A DNA stretch of 30,511 nt from JALHTG01 sp964653695 (GCA_964653695.1 CAZZFQ010000010.1:1-30511); one strand, 5' to 3'. Positions 15,189 through 22,951 are shown, numbered from the stretch's first letter. Notes: a model not told the origin generated them from the sequence alone. A program made the numbers and translations.

Positions 15189-15218
15189 CCCCTTCGCCGA
15201 GACTCTCCCTTCAATCAC

Positions 15219-15232
15219 TCTAATATCTATTC
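15219..15232. promoter_or_regulatory. Shared AT-rich promoter, iorA / flavoprotein
   Basis: CTAATATCTATT and its complement AGATATTAG could act as TATA boxes in both directions. On the plus strand, transcription would begin near 15252-15256, making the flavoprotein ATG at 15258 nearly leaderless. On the minus strand it would begin near 15200, just before the TTG chosen for iorA. Confidence 0.45.
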
Positions 15233-15257
15233 TGAGAGATGAAACCCGGGATACTGG

Positions 15258-16061
15258 ATGACTGTGAGTGTCACTGAGAGACTTCGCCCGGAACATAGGC
15301 CACGCTTGGAGCTGAGAACGGCAGGGTGGATCAAGCCCTCATCAATCCTGGCACTGAACGGTAGCCCTAGAAAGGAGCGAGGGGCGACAGACAAAGTGCT
15401 TCAAGCATTCCTCGAAGGAGCCCGATCCGAGGGAGCTTCTGCTGAAACCCTCTACCTACAAGGAAAGGACATTAAGCCATGTTTGGGCTGCTTCTCATGC
15501 TGGATCAAAACTCCGGGAAAATGTGTCCAAGGCGACGAGGCCGAGGCAGTTCTCGACAAGATTCGGAAAGCCAATCTGCTTGTCTATGCAACTCCGCTTT
15601 ATGATTTCACGATGACAGTGGCTATGAAAGCTATGATCGAGCGATCGCTTCCTCTTCTGGAGCCATATCTCGTGGAAAATGCTGACGGGAATACCACTCA
15701 CAGGTCTAGGTCAGGCAAGATGCAACCGTCAGTGTTAATCTCTGTATGCGGGTATCCGGAGATCTCAAACTTCGACGCCTTGAGAACCACGTTTCGAAGA
15801 ATATGCCGGCCGCCCAATAATCCGCTCATAGCCGAAGTCTTCAGAACAATGAGCACAGTCTTGCTTTCAAAGGAGTTTAGCTTTCTCAGCGAAAGAATAG
15901 AGGAATACCTCAGCTGTACAAGAAAAGCTGGACAAGAGGTTGTTGTATACGGAACCATATTTCCGACCACACAAGCTAAACTTGAGGAAGATTTGATGCC
16001 GCCAGAGCTCTATCGAAGAGGTGTTAATAAATGGTTCGAGAAGAGAATTCGCATAGTCTGA
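15258..16061 (+). CDS. Iron-sulfur flavoprotein (NADPH-dependent FMN reductase fold)
   Basis: A 267-residue flavodoxin-fold protein. The FMN phosphate loop is LNGSPRKERGAT (33-44), after about 28 extra N-terminal residues. A compact cysteine motif follows, C75, C78, C81 and C89 (CLGCFSCW then C), the CX2CX2CX7C spacing of Isf-type iron-sulfur flavoproteins that carry one [4Fe-4S] cluster and exchange electrons with ferredoxin. The YATPLYDFTMT segment is the second flavin-contact region. The family is involved in oxidative-stress or quinone reduction in anaerobes; substrate unknown. It is divergent from iorAB across a shared promoter and converges with the aminotransferase gene, 20 bases away. 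Its link to 2-oxoacid oxidation through ferredoxin is an inference from position and cofactor. Confidence 0.85.
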   Translation: MTVSVTERLRPEHRPRLELRTAGWIKPSSILALNGSPRKERGATDKVLQAFLEGARSEGASAETLYLQGKDIKPCLGCFSCWIKTPGKCVQGDEAEAVLDKIRKANLLVYATPLYDFTMTVAMKAMIERSLPLLEPYLVENADGNTTHRSRSGKMQPSVLISVCGYPEISNFDALRTTFRRICRPPNNPLIAEVFRTMSTVLLSKEFSFLSERIEEYLSCTRKAGQEVVVYGTIFPTTQAKLEEDLMPPELYRRGVNKWFEKRIRIV

Positions 16062-16081
16062 CAGAGACTTTGGTGAGGGCG

Positions 16082-17440
16082 CTATCTCGGTGAAACTTCC
16101 TTTACCGCGCCCTCAAGAACATCAAGCGCCGGGTCAATGAGCTCTCTCGTGATTGTTAGTGGGGGAGCTAGCCGCAGGGTTGATGGGCCACATGTGATCA
16201 ACACCACCCCTCGTCTCCAGCTCTTCATCATAATCTCGTTTGCTTCGTTGACACCAGGAATTTTGGTCTTCTTGTCCTTGACTATCTCAGCGCCGATCAT
16301 CAGGCCTTTGCCTCTCACGTCGCCGATGATAGCATACTTGTCTTGCATTTCTTTGAGTCTTCTCATTATGTAAGCCCCCTGTCTTGTTGCATTTTCCATC
16401 AGTCTATCCTTCTCGATTACGTCAAGGACGGCCTGCGCAGCAGCGCACGCTACTGGGTTACCGCCAAAGGTATTCGCGTGAGATCCAGCCTCCCAATCCA
16501 TGATCTCAGCCTTTGCAATCGTGACGCCTAAGGGGAGCCCAGACGCAATCGACTTCGCGATACAGACCACATCTGGCGTGATATTCCAATGCTCGACTGC
16601 GCACCATTTTCCTGTTCTTCCGACGCCTGACTGAATCTCATCGTCGACGAGGAGAACGTCGTACTTATCTGCGAGTTTCCTGAGTTTCTGGAAGTACTCT
16701 GGAGGGGGAACTGCGTATCCTCCCTCCCCTTGAATAGGCTCGAAGAAGAAGGCCGCTGTATCCTCAGGGGGAACATACTTGCGAAAAACCCACTCATCTA
16801 TGAAATCGATGCACCAGTAGTCACAGTCTGGGTATGTGAGCTTGAATGGGCATCGATAGCAGTAGGGATAGGGAACATGAGTCACTCCAGGCATTAGTGG
16901 AAAGAAGTGTTTCTTCTGGATCGGTTTGCTAGCTGTCAGGCTCAGGGAGCCTATCAGCCTTCCATGGAACCCACCTATGAACGCGAGAAATAGCTGTCTT
17001 CTGCTGTGCCATCTTGAAGCTTTTATCGCGGCTTCGATCGCTTCAGCTCCACTATTTGAATAGAAGATCTTCTTCGGAAAGGTTCCGGGGGTTATCTCCT
17101 CAAGCTTCTCTCCTAGATCGACCAGTTTCTCGTAGTAGAAGTCTGTGTAGGAGTAGTGGAGGAACCTCTCAGATTGCGTCCTTATGGCCTCTATAACTCT
17201 GGGATGGCAATGTCCCACGTTGAGGCACACGAGCCCTGAGTTGAAGTCTATATACTCGTTTCCATCCACATCCTTCACGATACAGTCTCTTCCAGACTCG
17301 ACTACTAGAGGGTAGAATCGAACAATCGATCCCGATATGACCTTCTCATCTCTCTCGAGAAGCTTTCGTGCCTTGGGCCCAGGCGGGGTGACGAGGATTC
17401 TTGGATACTTTGCTTCTGACAATGAACAGCACAGCCTCAC
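16082..17440 (-). CDS. Class III PLP aminotransferase / amino-acid racemase family
   Basis: The 452-residue fold-type I PLP enzyme is most like archaeal 4-aminobutyrate/ornithine-type aminotransferases, a branch that also contains the broad-specificity amino-acid racemases of Thermococcales. Landmarks: NSGAEAIEAAIK (PLP phosphate), FIGGFHGR, EPIQGEGGY, VDDEIQSG (D267), the Schiff-base lysine K296 in CIAKSIASGLPLG and the NTFGGNPVA loop. A cysteine cluster (C194, C197, C206, C210, around PYPYCYRCPF) is a feature of this archaeal subgroup and could bind metal. The GTG start at 17440 has no ribosome-binding site but follows TTTTAGAG (about 17466-17474, minus strand), suggesting a leaderless mRNA. 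As a transaminase it would feed 2-oxoacids to IOR and POR; as a racemase it would connect to the D-aminoacylase. Sequence alone does not decide. Confidence 0.85.
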   Translation of the reverse strand: MRLCCSLSEAKYPRILVTPPGPKARKLLERDEKVISGSIVRFYPLVVESGRDCIVKDVDGNEYIDFNSGLVCLNVGHCHPRVIEAIRTQSERFLHYSYTDFYYEKLVDLGEKLEEITPGTFPKKIFYSNSGAEAIEAAIKASRWHSRRQLFLAFIGGFHGRLIGSLSLTASKPIQKKHFFPLMPGVTHVPYPYCYRCPFKLTYPDCDYWCIDFIDEWVFRKYVPPEDTAAFFFEPIQGEGGYAVPPPEYFQKLRKLADKYDVLLVDDEIQSGVGRTGKWCAVEHWNITPDVVCIAKSIASGLPLGVTIAKAEIMDWEAGSHANTFGGNPVACAAAQAVLDVIEKDRLMENATRQGAYIMRRLKEMQDKYAIIGDVRGKGLMIGAEIVKDKKTKIPGVNEANEIMMKSWRRGVVLITCGPSTLRLAPPLTITRELIDPALDVLEGAVKEVSPR

Positions 17441-17514
17441 GGGAGAGCGGGCTTTACCTACTCCGCTCTAAAAGGATTATGGAGAAACGAATTGTGATGA
17501 CGTTTGCCAGGAGC

Positions 17515-17745
17515 CTATTCCTTTTTGAGGGCAATCTCTATTGTGGATATGCTGGCTCTTGTTCCATCCGGTCGTGTGACATCTTCTGATCCAATGTTGA
17601 TGTTTCTGACTAAGAGGTTCTTCTGGAATTTTTTCAATCGCTCCACGATGTCCACAGCGTTGTTGATCGATTGGCCTCTGGCTCTGAGCATGACCTCGTC
17701 TGCGCCAGAATTGAAGAGTGTAACGCATGCAACCACGTAGTTCAT
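17515..17745 (-). CDS. albA: Alba chromatin protein (N-terminus likely extends to ACG at 17793)
   Basis: Alba is the small dimeric DNA/RNA-binding chromatin protein of archaea. The frame from ATG 17745 codes for MNYVVACVTLF, the GADEVMLRARGQSINNAVDI block and the ending STIEIALKKE. Family members start 12-18 residues earlier with a conserved RVGKKPIMNY-type segment that holds the nucleic-acid-binding lysines. That segment is present in frame upstream (ENLVRVGKKPIMNY), but no ATG, GTG or TTG lies there. An ACG at 17793 sits nine bases after a strong AAAGGAG (17809-17803) and would give 92 residues, the normal Alba length. So either ACG initiation or a one-base sequence error is likely. The ribosome-binding site is 13 bases after the porB stop, placing alba at the end of the por operon. 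Confidence 0.9.
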   Translation of the reverse strand: MNYVVACVTLFNSGADEVMLRARGQSINNAVDIVERLKKFQKNLLVRNINIGSEDVTRPDGTRASISTIEIALKKE

Positions 17746-17822
17746 TATTGGTTTCTTGCCGACCCGTACGAGATTCTCATGGATCGCTGTCGTGTTCCCG
17801 CTCTCCTTTGAAAGTGTAGAGA

Positions 17823-18728
17823 CTAAGGGCAGATCTTCGTCTGATTAATCTTCCTATAGTATTCCCAGTCTTCGTCCACATTGAGCTGGATCTGGGATAT
17901 ATCTGGCTCAGTGAGATGTCTAAATCGTCCCTGTTTCTCAAGGTAGAGCTGAACTGGCTTTCTTCGTGACTTCTCAAGCAGCGGGCTACTTGGGGCAGAA
18001 AGAGAGAATATTCCTTGCTCTATTTCAAAGAGCGCCCATACGCCTGCTTGCACGGCAAGTCTTCCCAGCTCAACTGACATTGCTGGATCGGTTCTCCAAC
18101 CCGGAGGGCAAGGAACCAGAATGTGAAGATACTTCGTTCCTTTAATCGCCTTGGCCTTCTCAAACTTCTCGACGAAATCTGTTGGATATGAGGGGGACAG
18201 TGTGGCAATGTAGGGAATCTTGTGAGCCGCCATTATGAGAGGCATGTTCTTCTTCTGTTCCTTCTTGCCCGTTGGGGTCGTGGTTGTCCACGCGCCGAAA
18301 GGGGTTGAGCCGCTTCTCTGCATGCCAGTGTTTCCGTATGCTTCGTTGTCGTAGCATACGTAGATGAAGTTGGTTCTCCGTTCCGCTGCACCACTCAACG
18401 CCTGAATGCCAATATCCACAGTCCCGCCGTCTCCTGCCCAACTAACGACCGTGATATCCTCGATTCCCTGGGCCTTGAGTCCTGAGACGACTCCTGATGC
18501 TGCTGCGCCTGCGCTGGCAAAAGCTACGTTAAGGACCGGAATATTCAGAGAGGTTAGCGGAAAGAGGCCTTGGATCACGCTGGTACAGCAGGCAGGGACT
18601 ACGAAGATCGTCCTCTTTCCAAGCGCTTTGGCAGCCAACCGTATCGACAGGGTGGTCGAGCATCCGGCGCATGAGGCGTTTCCAGATAGGACATACTCCT
18701 CTCTTGAGAGTTCCTTTAGCGTGACCAT
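17823..18728 (-). CDS. porB: Pyruvate:ferredoxin oxidoreductase, beta subunit
   Basis: The thiamine-diphosphate-binding subunit. It has the Cys pair CAGC (about 20-23) and PACC for the proximal [4Fe-4S] cluster, the ThDP signature GDGGTVDIG closing with NEAYGNTGMQ, and a C-terminal cysteine in VPCPPGW. About 301 residues from ATG 18728, whose first base is the last base of the porA stop (TGATG overlap), so translation is coupled; an upstream in-frame start would run into porA. Together with PorA, PorC and PorD it makes acetyl-CoA from pyruvate and CoA, reducing ferredoxin. It could also accept 2-oxobutyrate or branched-chain oxoacids. It lies fourth in the minus-strand por operon and is followed by alba. 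Confidence 0.93.
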   Translation of the reverse strand: MVTLKELSREEYVLSGNASCAGCSTTLSIRLAAKALGKRTIFVVPACCTSVIQGLFPLTSLNIPVLNVAFASAGAAASGVVSGLKAQGIEDITVVSWAGDGGTVDIGIQALSGAAERRTNFIYVCYDNEAYGNTGMQRSGSTPFGAWTTTTPTGKKEQKKNMPLIMAAHKIPYIATLSPSYPTDFVEKFEKAKAIKGTKYLHILVPCPPGWRTDPAMSVELGRLAVQAGVWALFEIEQGIFSLSAPSSPLLEKSRRKPVQLYLEKQGRFRHLTEPDISQIQLNVDEDWEYYRKINQTKICP

Positions 18729-19915
18729 CACGTCGCCCCCTTCAACCCGTACCACATCAACCTCTGATCAACTCGCCCCCTCTTGGCGCATTTCAAGGCG
18801 TGCATCATCATCGTTTCGACATCTTTCTCCGTGATGTCTCTTCCTCCTATTCCGGCTATGAAGTTCATTGTAAGCGGTCTTTCTTCAAGATCGCAGAGAA
18901 CACTTTGTACCTCTGTGAAAAGTTGACCTCCGATGCCAGAGCTTATCGCCCTGTCAACTACCGCAACCGCGTCGACCTTCCCGCAAACTCTTCTCACTTC
19001 TTCGATGGGAAAAGGCCTGAACGCGCGAATCCTTGCCAAGCCCACCTTGTATCCCTCATCTCTCATCTTCTGCACGGCAACCTTGGCCTCGCTTCCAGTA
19101 GATCCCATAGTAGCAACCAAAGCCTCAGCGTCATCACAAGCAACTTCTTCCAAGAGCCCTCCGTGATATGGCAGTCTGAATCTCTCGGCATACTCTCTCC
19201 CAACGATCGGGATCAGCTCCCTTGCATTGTCCATTGCCTCTTGGATCAGATACCTTAGCTCCATGTAGTAGTCTGAAGAGGCAAGAGTTCCATGGCTTGT
19301 CGGATTATCAACGTCTAGCTTCCAACCCGGCTTGTAGTGAGGAAGAAAAGAATCCAACTCTTCTTGGTCCGGAATTGAGAATGGCATGCTTGTATGAGAC
19401 AGAACGAAGCCCTCAAAGCATATCATTGCCGGCAGAAGAACTCTTGAGTTCTCGCATATCTTGTAAGCCTGAATTATTGTGTCAAAGATCTCTTGGTGTG
19501 ATCCACAGTAAAATTGAAGCCACCCCGTGTCTCTCTGAGAAAGAGAGTCATTCAGATCCGGCAGTATGTTCCATGGCGGGCCCATCGCCCGATTGACTAC
19601 TGCCATGACGATAGGCAATCTTGCAGCGCTCGCCCAATGAAGCATCTCATGCATATAGGCAAGACCATGAGATGATGTGGCTGTGAAAGTCCTCGCTCCA
19701 GAGGCAGAAGCCCCTATTGAGGCAGCCATTGCGCTATGCTCCGACTCGACACAGACATACTCGCTCTTCATTCTGCCAGAATCCACGAGTTCCGCAATTA
19801 TCTCAACAATCGCGGTCTGTGGAGTTATTGGGTACGCCGCCACAACTTGAGCCTTAACGGCCTGAGCCGCGACGCCAGCGACATGGTTTCCGCTTTCAAC
19901 AAGAGTACGAATCAC
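18728..19915 (-). CDS. porA: Pyruvate:ferredoxin oxidoreductase, alpha subunit
   Basis: A 395-residue catalytic subunit covering the pyrimidine-binding and transketolase-C-like domains. Family landmarks are AAYPITPQT near residue 27, VESEHSAMAASIGASASGAR, TATSSHGLAYMHE, NRAMGPPWNI, DSLSQRDTGW and, in the C-terminal domain, MGSTGSEAK and RAFRPFPIEEV. The NRAMGPPWNI and LSQRDTGW segments fit pyruvate-type rather than 2-oxoglutarate-type enzymes. The GTG start at 19915 lies one base after the porD stop, with its ribosome-binding site GGGAGGAAGG inside the end of porD. The four-subunit split organisation is typical of archaea. Confidence 0.93.
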   Translation of the reverse strand: MIRTLVESGNHVAGVAAQAVKAQVVAAYPITPQTAIVEIIAELVDSGRMKSEYVCVESEHSAMAASIGASASGARTFTATSSHGLAYMHEMLHWASAARLPIVMAVVNRAMGPPWNILPDLNDSLSQRDTGWLQFYCGSHQEIFDTIIQAYKICENSRVLLPAMICFEGFVLSHTSMPFSIPDQEELDSFLPHYKPGWKLDVDNPTSHGTLASSDYYMELRYLIQEAMDNARELIPIVGREYAERFRLPYHGGLLEEVACDDAEALVATMGSTGSEAKVAVQKMRDEGYKVGLARIRAFRPFPIEEVRRVCGKVDAVAVVDRAISSGIGGQLFTEVQSVLCDLEERPLTMNFIAGIGGRDITEKDVETMMMHALKCAKRGRVDQRLMWYGLKGAT

Positions 19916-19916
19916 C

Positions 19917-20207
19917 CTAACCTTCCTCCCGATTCATGATCAACGCCTTTGTTCGACATTCATGCGCACATATTCCGCAGCCCTTGCAGTAATCGTAATC
20001 TATGACGGGGCACCCCTCTGCATCGAGACTGACCGCTCCCTCAGGGCAGTAGATCCAACAGAGTAGGCATTTGGTGCACTTTCCTTTGTCAAATACGGGT
20101 CTGAACGTTCTCCAGAAACCCGTCCTTCCCCCGGTTCCCTTCGTAGGCAGTGAGAGACATGTCAGCGGCAATTCTCGAAGCGTCTTCGGCGCCTTCTGCC
20201 CTCCCAA
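19917..20207 (-). CDS. porD: Pyruvate:ferredoxin oxidoreductase, delta (ferredoxin-like) subunit
   Basis: The 96-residue PorD carries two [4Fe-4S] motifs: C44, C47, C50, C54 (CTKCLLCWIYCPEG) and C74, C77, C80, C84 (CKGCGICAHEC). The FWRTFRPVFDKGKC lead-in is the classic archaeal PorD N-terminal region. It passes electrons from the catalytic core to ferredoxin. The start is a TTG at 20207 with only a distant GGGAG; it cannot lie far downstream because the lead-in is needed. Unlike the other por genes it is separated from its upstream neighbour, porC, by 166 bases. Confidence 0.9.
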   Translation of the reverse strand: MGGQKAPKTLRELPLTCLSLPTKGTGGRTGFWRTFRPVFDKGKCTKCLLCWIYCPEGAVSLDAEGCPVIDYDYCKGCGICAHECRTKALIMNREEG

Positions 20208-20373
20208 CTCGGGTTAATCTCCCAAAGGCGCCTAGTTTAAGCTGACAGAGATAACCTTTCTGAGATGCCCTGAACGCCAATAGCTCACAAGGCTTCGCTA
20301 ATACCAGACCTAATGGTTTGCCTTTTGGGAAACTCGCATAGGATTCAGAGATGAGTCGTCTTGAAGCGCTTCA

Positions 20374-20946
20374 TTAACTCGCAGTGGTGCGTTCGTAGGC
20401 AAGCCTGACGGCCTTCGAGTTAAGTTCGCCGACATCGCCCGGCCATTCCTCTTGAACAACCTTCTCGGCAGACTCAAGCCGTATCTCCCCTGTAGTCTTC
20501 GCAAAAGCTCCGAGCATCGCCGTGTTTACTACTGGCTGTCCCGCAACAACGAGATTAAGTTCCAAAGCTATTCCAGTTGCATCTACGAAAGAGACTTTGT
20601 GCTTTCTTCCCAGAAATGACTCAGCGAGTTTGGGTTTCTCAGCAGAGTTTACTAACAAATCTCCCCCTTCCTTCAGCCCCTGTGTCACGTCAAGAGCTTC
20701 GAAGAGAGATGGGTCGAGGACAACAACATAGTCTGGCTCGTACACCTTGCTGCGGAGGAGTATTTCACGATCACTAATCCTTGCAAACGCCTCCACGGGA
20801 GCGCCCCTCCGCTCTGCGCCGAAGAAAACCATTGCCTGAGGCCATTTGCCCTCTAGGAAAGCGGCTTTCGCCGTTAACTCCGCAAGAATTACGGCTCCTT
20901 GACCCCCTCTACCGTGGAATCGAATCTCCCTGAGGATCTTTTTCAC
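20374..20946 (-). CDS. porC: Pyruvate:ferredoxin oxidoreductase, gamma subunit
   Basis: The CoA-binding gamma subunit, 190 residues from the GTG at 20946. It begins KKILREIRFHGRGGQGAV, the expected N-terminus, and continues with FFGAERRGAPVEAFARIS, EPDYVVVLDPSLF and NTAMLGAFAKTTGEI. An in-frame ATG at 20982 would add 12 residues with three cysteines, but that ATG lies inside the minus-strand TATA box (TTATAT, 20986-20981) and so cannot be in the transcript; the box predicts a start of transcription near 20957, 11 bases before the GTG. It is first in the order porC-porD-porA-porB-alba. The fold is shared with IorB. Confidence 0.93.
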   Translation of the reverse strand: MKKILREIRFHGRGGQGAVILAELTAKAAFLEGKWPQAMVFFGAERRGAPVEAFARISDREILLRSKVYEPDYVVVLDPSLFEALDVTQGLKEGGDLLVNSAEKPKLAESFLGRKHKVSFVDATGIALELNLVVAGQPVVNTAMLGAFAKTTGEIRLESAEKVVQEEWPGDVGELNSKAVRLAYERTTAS

Positions 20947-20980
20947 GCACCTAGGTCGACTACAGGATTGGCAACTGCCC

Positions 20981-20987
20981 ATATAAG
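20981..20987. promoter_or_regulatory. Bidirectional TATA element, porC / ZPR1 gene
   Basis: ATATAAG reads as a TATA box on the plus strand (transcription near 21010, 20 bases before the ZPR1 ATG) and as TTATAT on the minus strand (transcription near 20957, 11 bases before the porC GTG). A second plus-strand candidate is AGAAAACTAG at 20991-21000. The shared element couples the two divergent promoters. Confidence 0.5.
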
Positions 20988-21029
20988 CCTAGAAAACTAG
21001 AGAGTCTGTCAGACAAGAGCCGGGCTCTC

Positions 21030-21629
21030 ATGGCGTCCAGAAGCTATCGGCTACGCGGCCAGCCTTGCCCAACGTGCGGAGAGGATTCTCTTCATCTTAC
21101 TGAATCGATGGAGAATGTTGACTACTTCGGTCCAGTGTTGCTGGCAACGATATCTTGCAGCTTGTGCGGATATAGAGACACGGACGTCGCTCTAACTTCT
21201 GCGAAGGAGCCAAGCGCAATACGCGCTCAAATCACCTCAGATAAGGACCTAGCGATGAAGATAGTTAGATCAAGTTCCGCTACGATCAGAGTGCCGGAAC
21301 TTGGGGTTTCAATAACTCCAAAGGCTTCTGCGCAGGGGTTCATCACCAATGTCGAGGGAGTCCTCGATAGGATACAGCAAGTCCTTGAAGGAATGATTCC
21401 CTCCCTTTCACGGAAGAAAATGAGGCGAGCTAGGTCGGTTTTGGCAAAGCTAAAGAGGGCACAAGGAGGGAAACTTAGCTTTGTAGTGGAACTCAAAGAC
21501 CCGTCCGGCAATAGTGCAATCGCTGGACGCGATATGACCAAAATCAAGAAACGCCCTCTATCGAAGAGGGAGCTTGAGAAGCTTAGGGAGCAATCGATGG
21601 GTGCTCGACCACGCCTGAGCCCCCCATAG
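21030..21629 (+). CDS. ZPR1-type zinc-finger protein
   Basis: A 199-residue archaeal ZPR1 domain protein. The zinc finger is C13, C16, C43 and C46 (PCPTCG, then ISCSLCGYRDTD), followed by the ZPR1 beta-sandwich with VRSSSATIRVPELGVSI, and ITNVEGVLDRI as the characteristic helical entry. A basic C-terminal tail (KIKKRPLSKRELEKLR) follows. Eukaryotic ZPR1 acts in translation-factor eEF1A folding; archaeal single-domain forms are conserved but little characterised. The ATG at 21030 lies a short distance after the shared TATA element. The next gene, an MBL nuclease, begins 33 bases later and is probably co-transcribed. Confidence 0.88.
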   Translation: MASRSYRLRGQPCPTCGEDSLHLTESMENVDYFGPVLLATISCSLCGYRDTDVALTSAKEPSAIRAQITSDKDLAMKIVRSSSATIRVPELGVSITPKASAQGFITNVEGVLDRIQQVLEGMIPSLSRKKMRRARSVLAKLKRAQGGKLSFVVELKDPSGNSAIAGRDMTKIKKRPLSKRELEKLREQSMGARPRLSPP

Positions 21630-21662
21630 GTTTGGTTCAATGGGTGATCGGAGAAGAGCATT

Positions 21663-22667
21663 TTGACCGGCGTGAAGATCGGCTGGCAAGGTGGCGTCGT
21701 AGTCTTCACAAAGGAAGCTAAGGTCCTCTTTGACCCCACAAGCGGCAGACGGACCGGAAGAAATACCCATGTCTTCATAACCCACGCCCATGCCGATCAC
21801 ACGTATGGATTCAGAAGCAGTGCAAAGAAGTACGCTACGCCGGAAACAATTGCGATCTACAAGAGGCTAGACCGTAGGCGACTCGACGATCTTGTTACAG
21901 TCAAATTGAATCAGGCTATCAAGGTTGGAAACATCAATGTGACCCCTATCAATGCCGGTCACATGTTAGGCTCAACACAATTTCTTGTTGAGACCCCGGA
22001 GAAGAAGGTGCTCTACACTGGCGACATTAACTGCGTCGACACCTTGACCACAGAAGCAGCACAAGTAGACGAATGTGACGAATTGATTACGGAAGCAACT
22101 TACGGAGATCCATTCTACATCTTTCCGAGTCGCCACAGGATCTATGCAAGGATCGTTGAATGGGCGGCAGCTCAGGCAAAAAAGGGCAGGTCGCCAGTCT
22201 TTCAGGTGTATGCAGCAGGTAAGGCACAAGAGATCGTAAAGCTCTTCAACATTTACACCACTTTGCCCGTCGTAACCAATTCTTTCGTATCGAAGGTCAA
22301 CGACGCTCACACAGAATTCGGGGTGAAGCTCAACTACGAAGATGCCTCAAGAGAAGGCAAAATCCCTAGGAGACCTCACATCTTTGTTACAACCTACAGA
22401 GACGATTCAGCTTCTTCCGAGGAATCGGCTCGGGCGGTAGCCACGGGATGGGCCCTAAAGATGCCGTCAAGAGGGTTGGCCTCATTTCCGCTCAGTAGCC
22501 ACGCGGACTTTAGACAATTGGTCCACTACGCGAGAGCTACAAAAGCCAAGAGGATCTACATCTACACTGGCTACGTTGATGTCTTCGCAAATTACCTCGG
22601 GAAGAAGCTCGGAGTAGCGGCTAGACCGTTGCCAGCACTGGCCCAGACAGAGCTGGGCGACTTCTAG
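21663..22667 (+). CDS. MBL-fold RNA/DNA exonuclease (YSH1/beta-CASP-like)
   Basis: The 334-residue metallo-beta-lactamase-fold nuclease is related to mRNA 3'-end processing and SNM1/Artemis-type exonucleases. The metal motifs are HAHADH (H41, H43, D45, H46), INAGHMLGS (H100), YTGDIN (D121) and LSSHADF (H280). A compact beta-CASP-like insertion lies between about 150 and 240. It is shorter than archaeal CPSF-type proteins, which carry N-terminal KH domains, and close in length to the DNA-ligase-associated exonucleases of bacteria. The TTG start at 21663 follows CGGAGAAGAG. It could trim RNA or act on DNA ends; the Lhr and phosphoesterase genes in the same window make the DNA option worth keeping. 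Confidence 0.85.
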   Translation: MTGVKIGWQGGVVVFTKEAKVLFDPTSGRRTGRNTHVFITHAHADHTYGFRSSAKKYATPETIAIYKRLDRRRLDDLVTVKLNQAIKVGNINVTPINAGHMLGSTQFLVETPEKKVLYTGDINCVDTLTTEAAQVDECDELITEATYGDPFYIFPSRHRIYARIVEWAAAQAKKGRSPVFQVYAAGKAQEIVKLFNIYTTLPVVTNSFVSKVNDAHTEFGVKLNYEDASREGKIPRRPHIFVTTYRDDSASSEESARAVATGWALKMPSRGLASFPLSSHADFRQLVHYARATKAKRIYIYTGYVDVFANYLGKKLGVAARPLPALAQTELGDF

Positions 22668-22768
22668 ATTCTTCAACCTAACAGAGAATACAAGCATATC
22701 TAGGCCTGACGAGTCGTGTTCAGGTTCCAAGCTCCGAGCGAAGAACACTACTGAGATTCATGGCTCTG

Positions 22769-22951
22769 CTACGTTTTGAACGCGTAAAGAATGAATATGC
22801 TGGTGGCGATCAGTCCGGCAACCATAACCATCACTACTTCTGGGCGCAGCTTTATTCCCGGGGTTTCCTCCTCAAAGAATCGAAGGAGCCCGGCGCTAGC
22901 AGCAGGCATCGGCGCCTCGTCGCTTCTTCTTTTTTCTCGGCTCAAGCACAC
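22769..22951 (-). CDS. secG: Protein translocase subunit Sec61-beta
   Basis: A 60-residue tail-anchored subunit of the SecY/Sec61 translocon. The conserved cytoplasmic signature PMPAASAGLLRFFEEETPGI (about residues 14-33) is followed by IKLRPEVV and a single transmembrane helix (about 39-58, VVMVMVAGLIATSIFILYAF), ending with a short Lys-Thr tail. The frame opens with GTG at 22951; a TTG at 22945 is preceded by GGCGAG at a better distance and may be the true start. A minus-strand TATA-like CTTTTAGG lies near 22982-22990. It is monocistronic, converging with the MBL nuclease gene. Confidence 0.9.
   Translation of the reverse strand: MCLSREKRRSDEAPMPAASAGLLRFFEEETPGIKLRPEVVMVMVAGLIATSIFILYAFKT

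Noticed and set aside
20089..20280. Minus-strand frame filling part of the porC-porD gap
   Set aside because: It overlaps the conserved start of porD in another frame and shows no recognisable motif.
20947..20982. N-terminal cysteine-rich extension of PorC (MGSCQSCSRPRC)
   Set aside because: Its ATG lies within the TATA box, so it should not be transcribed; the family starts at the following GTG.
21227..21778. 183-residue open frame on the minus strand
   Set aside because: Antisense to ZPR1 and the start of the MBL nuclease gene, whose motifs are unambiguous; composition is that of a shadow frame.
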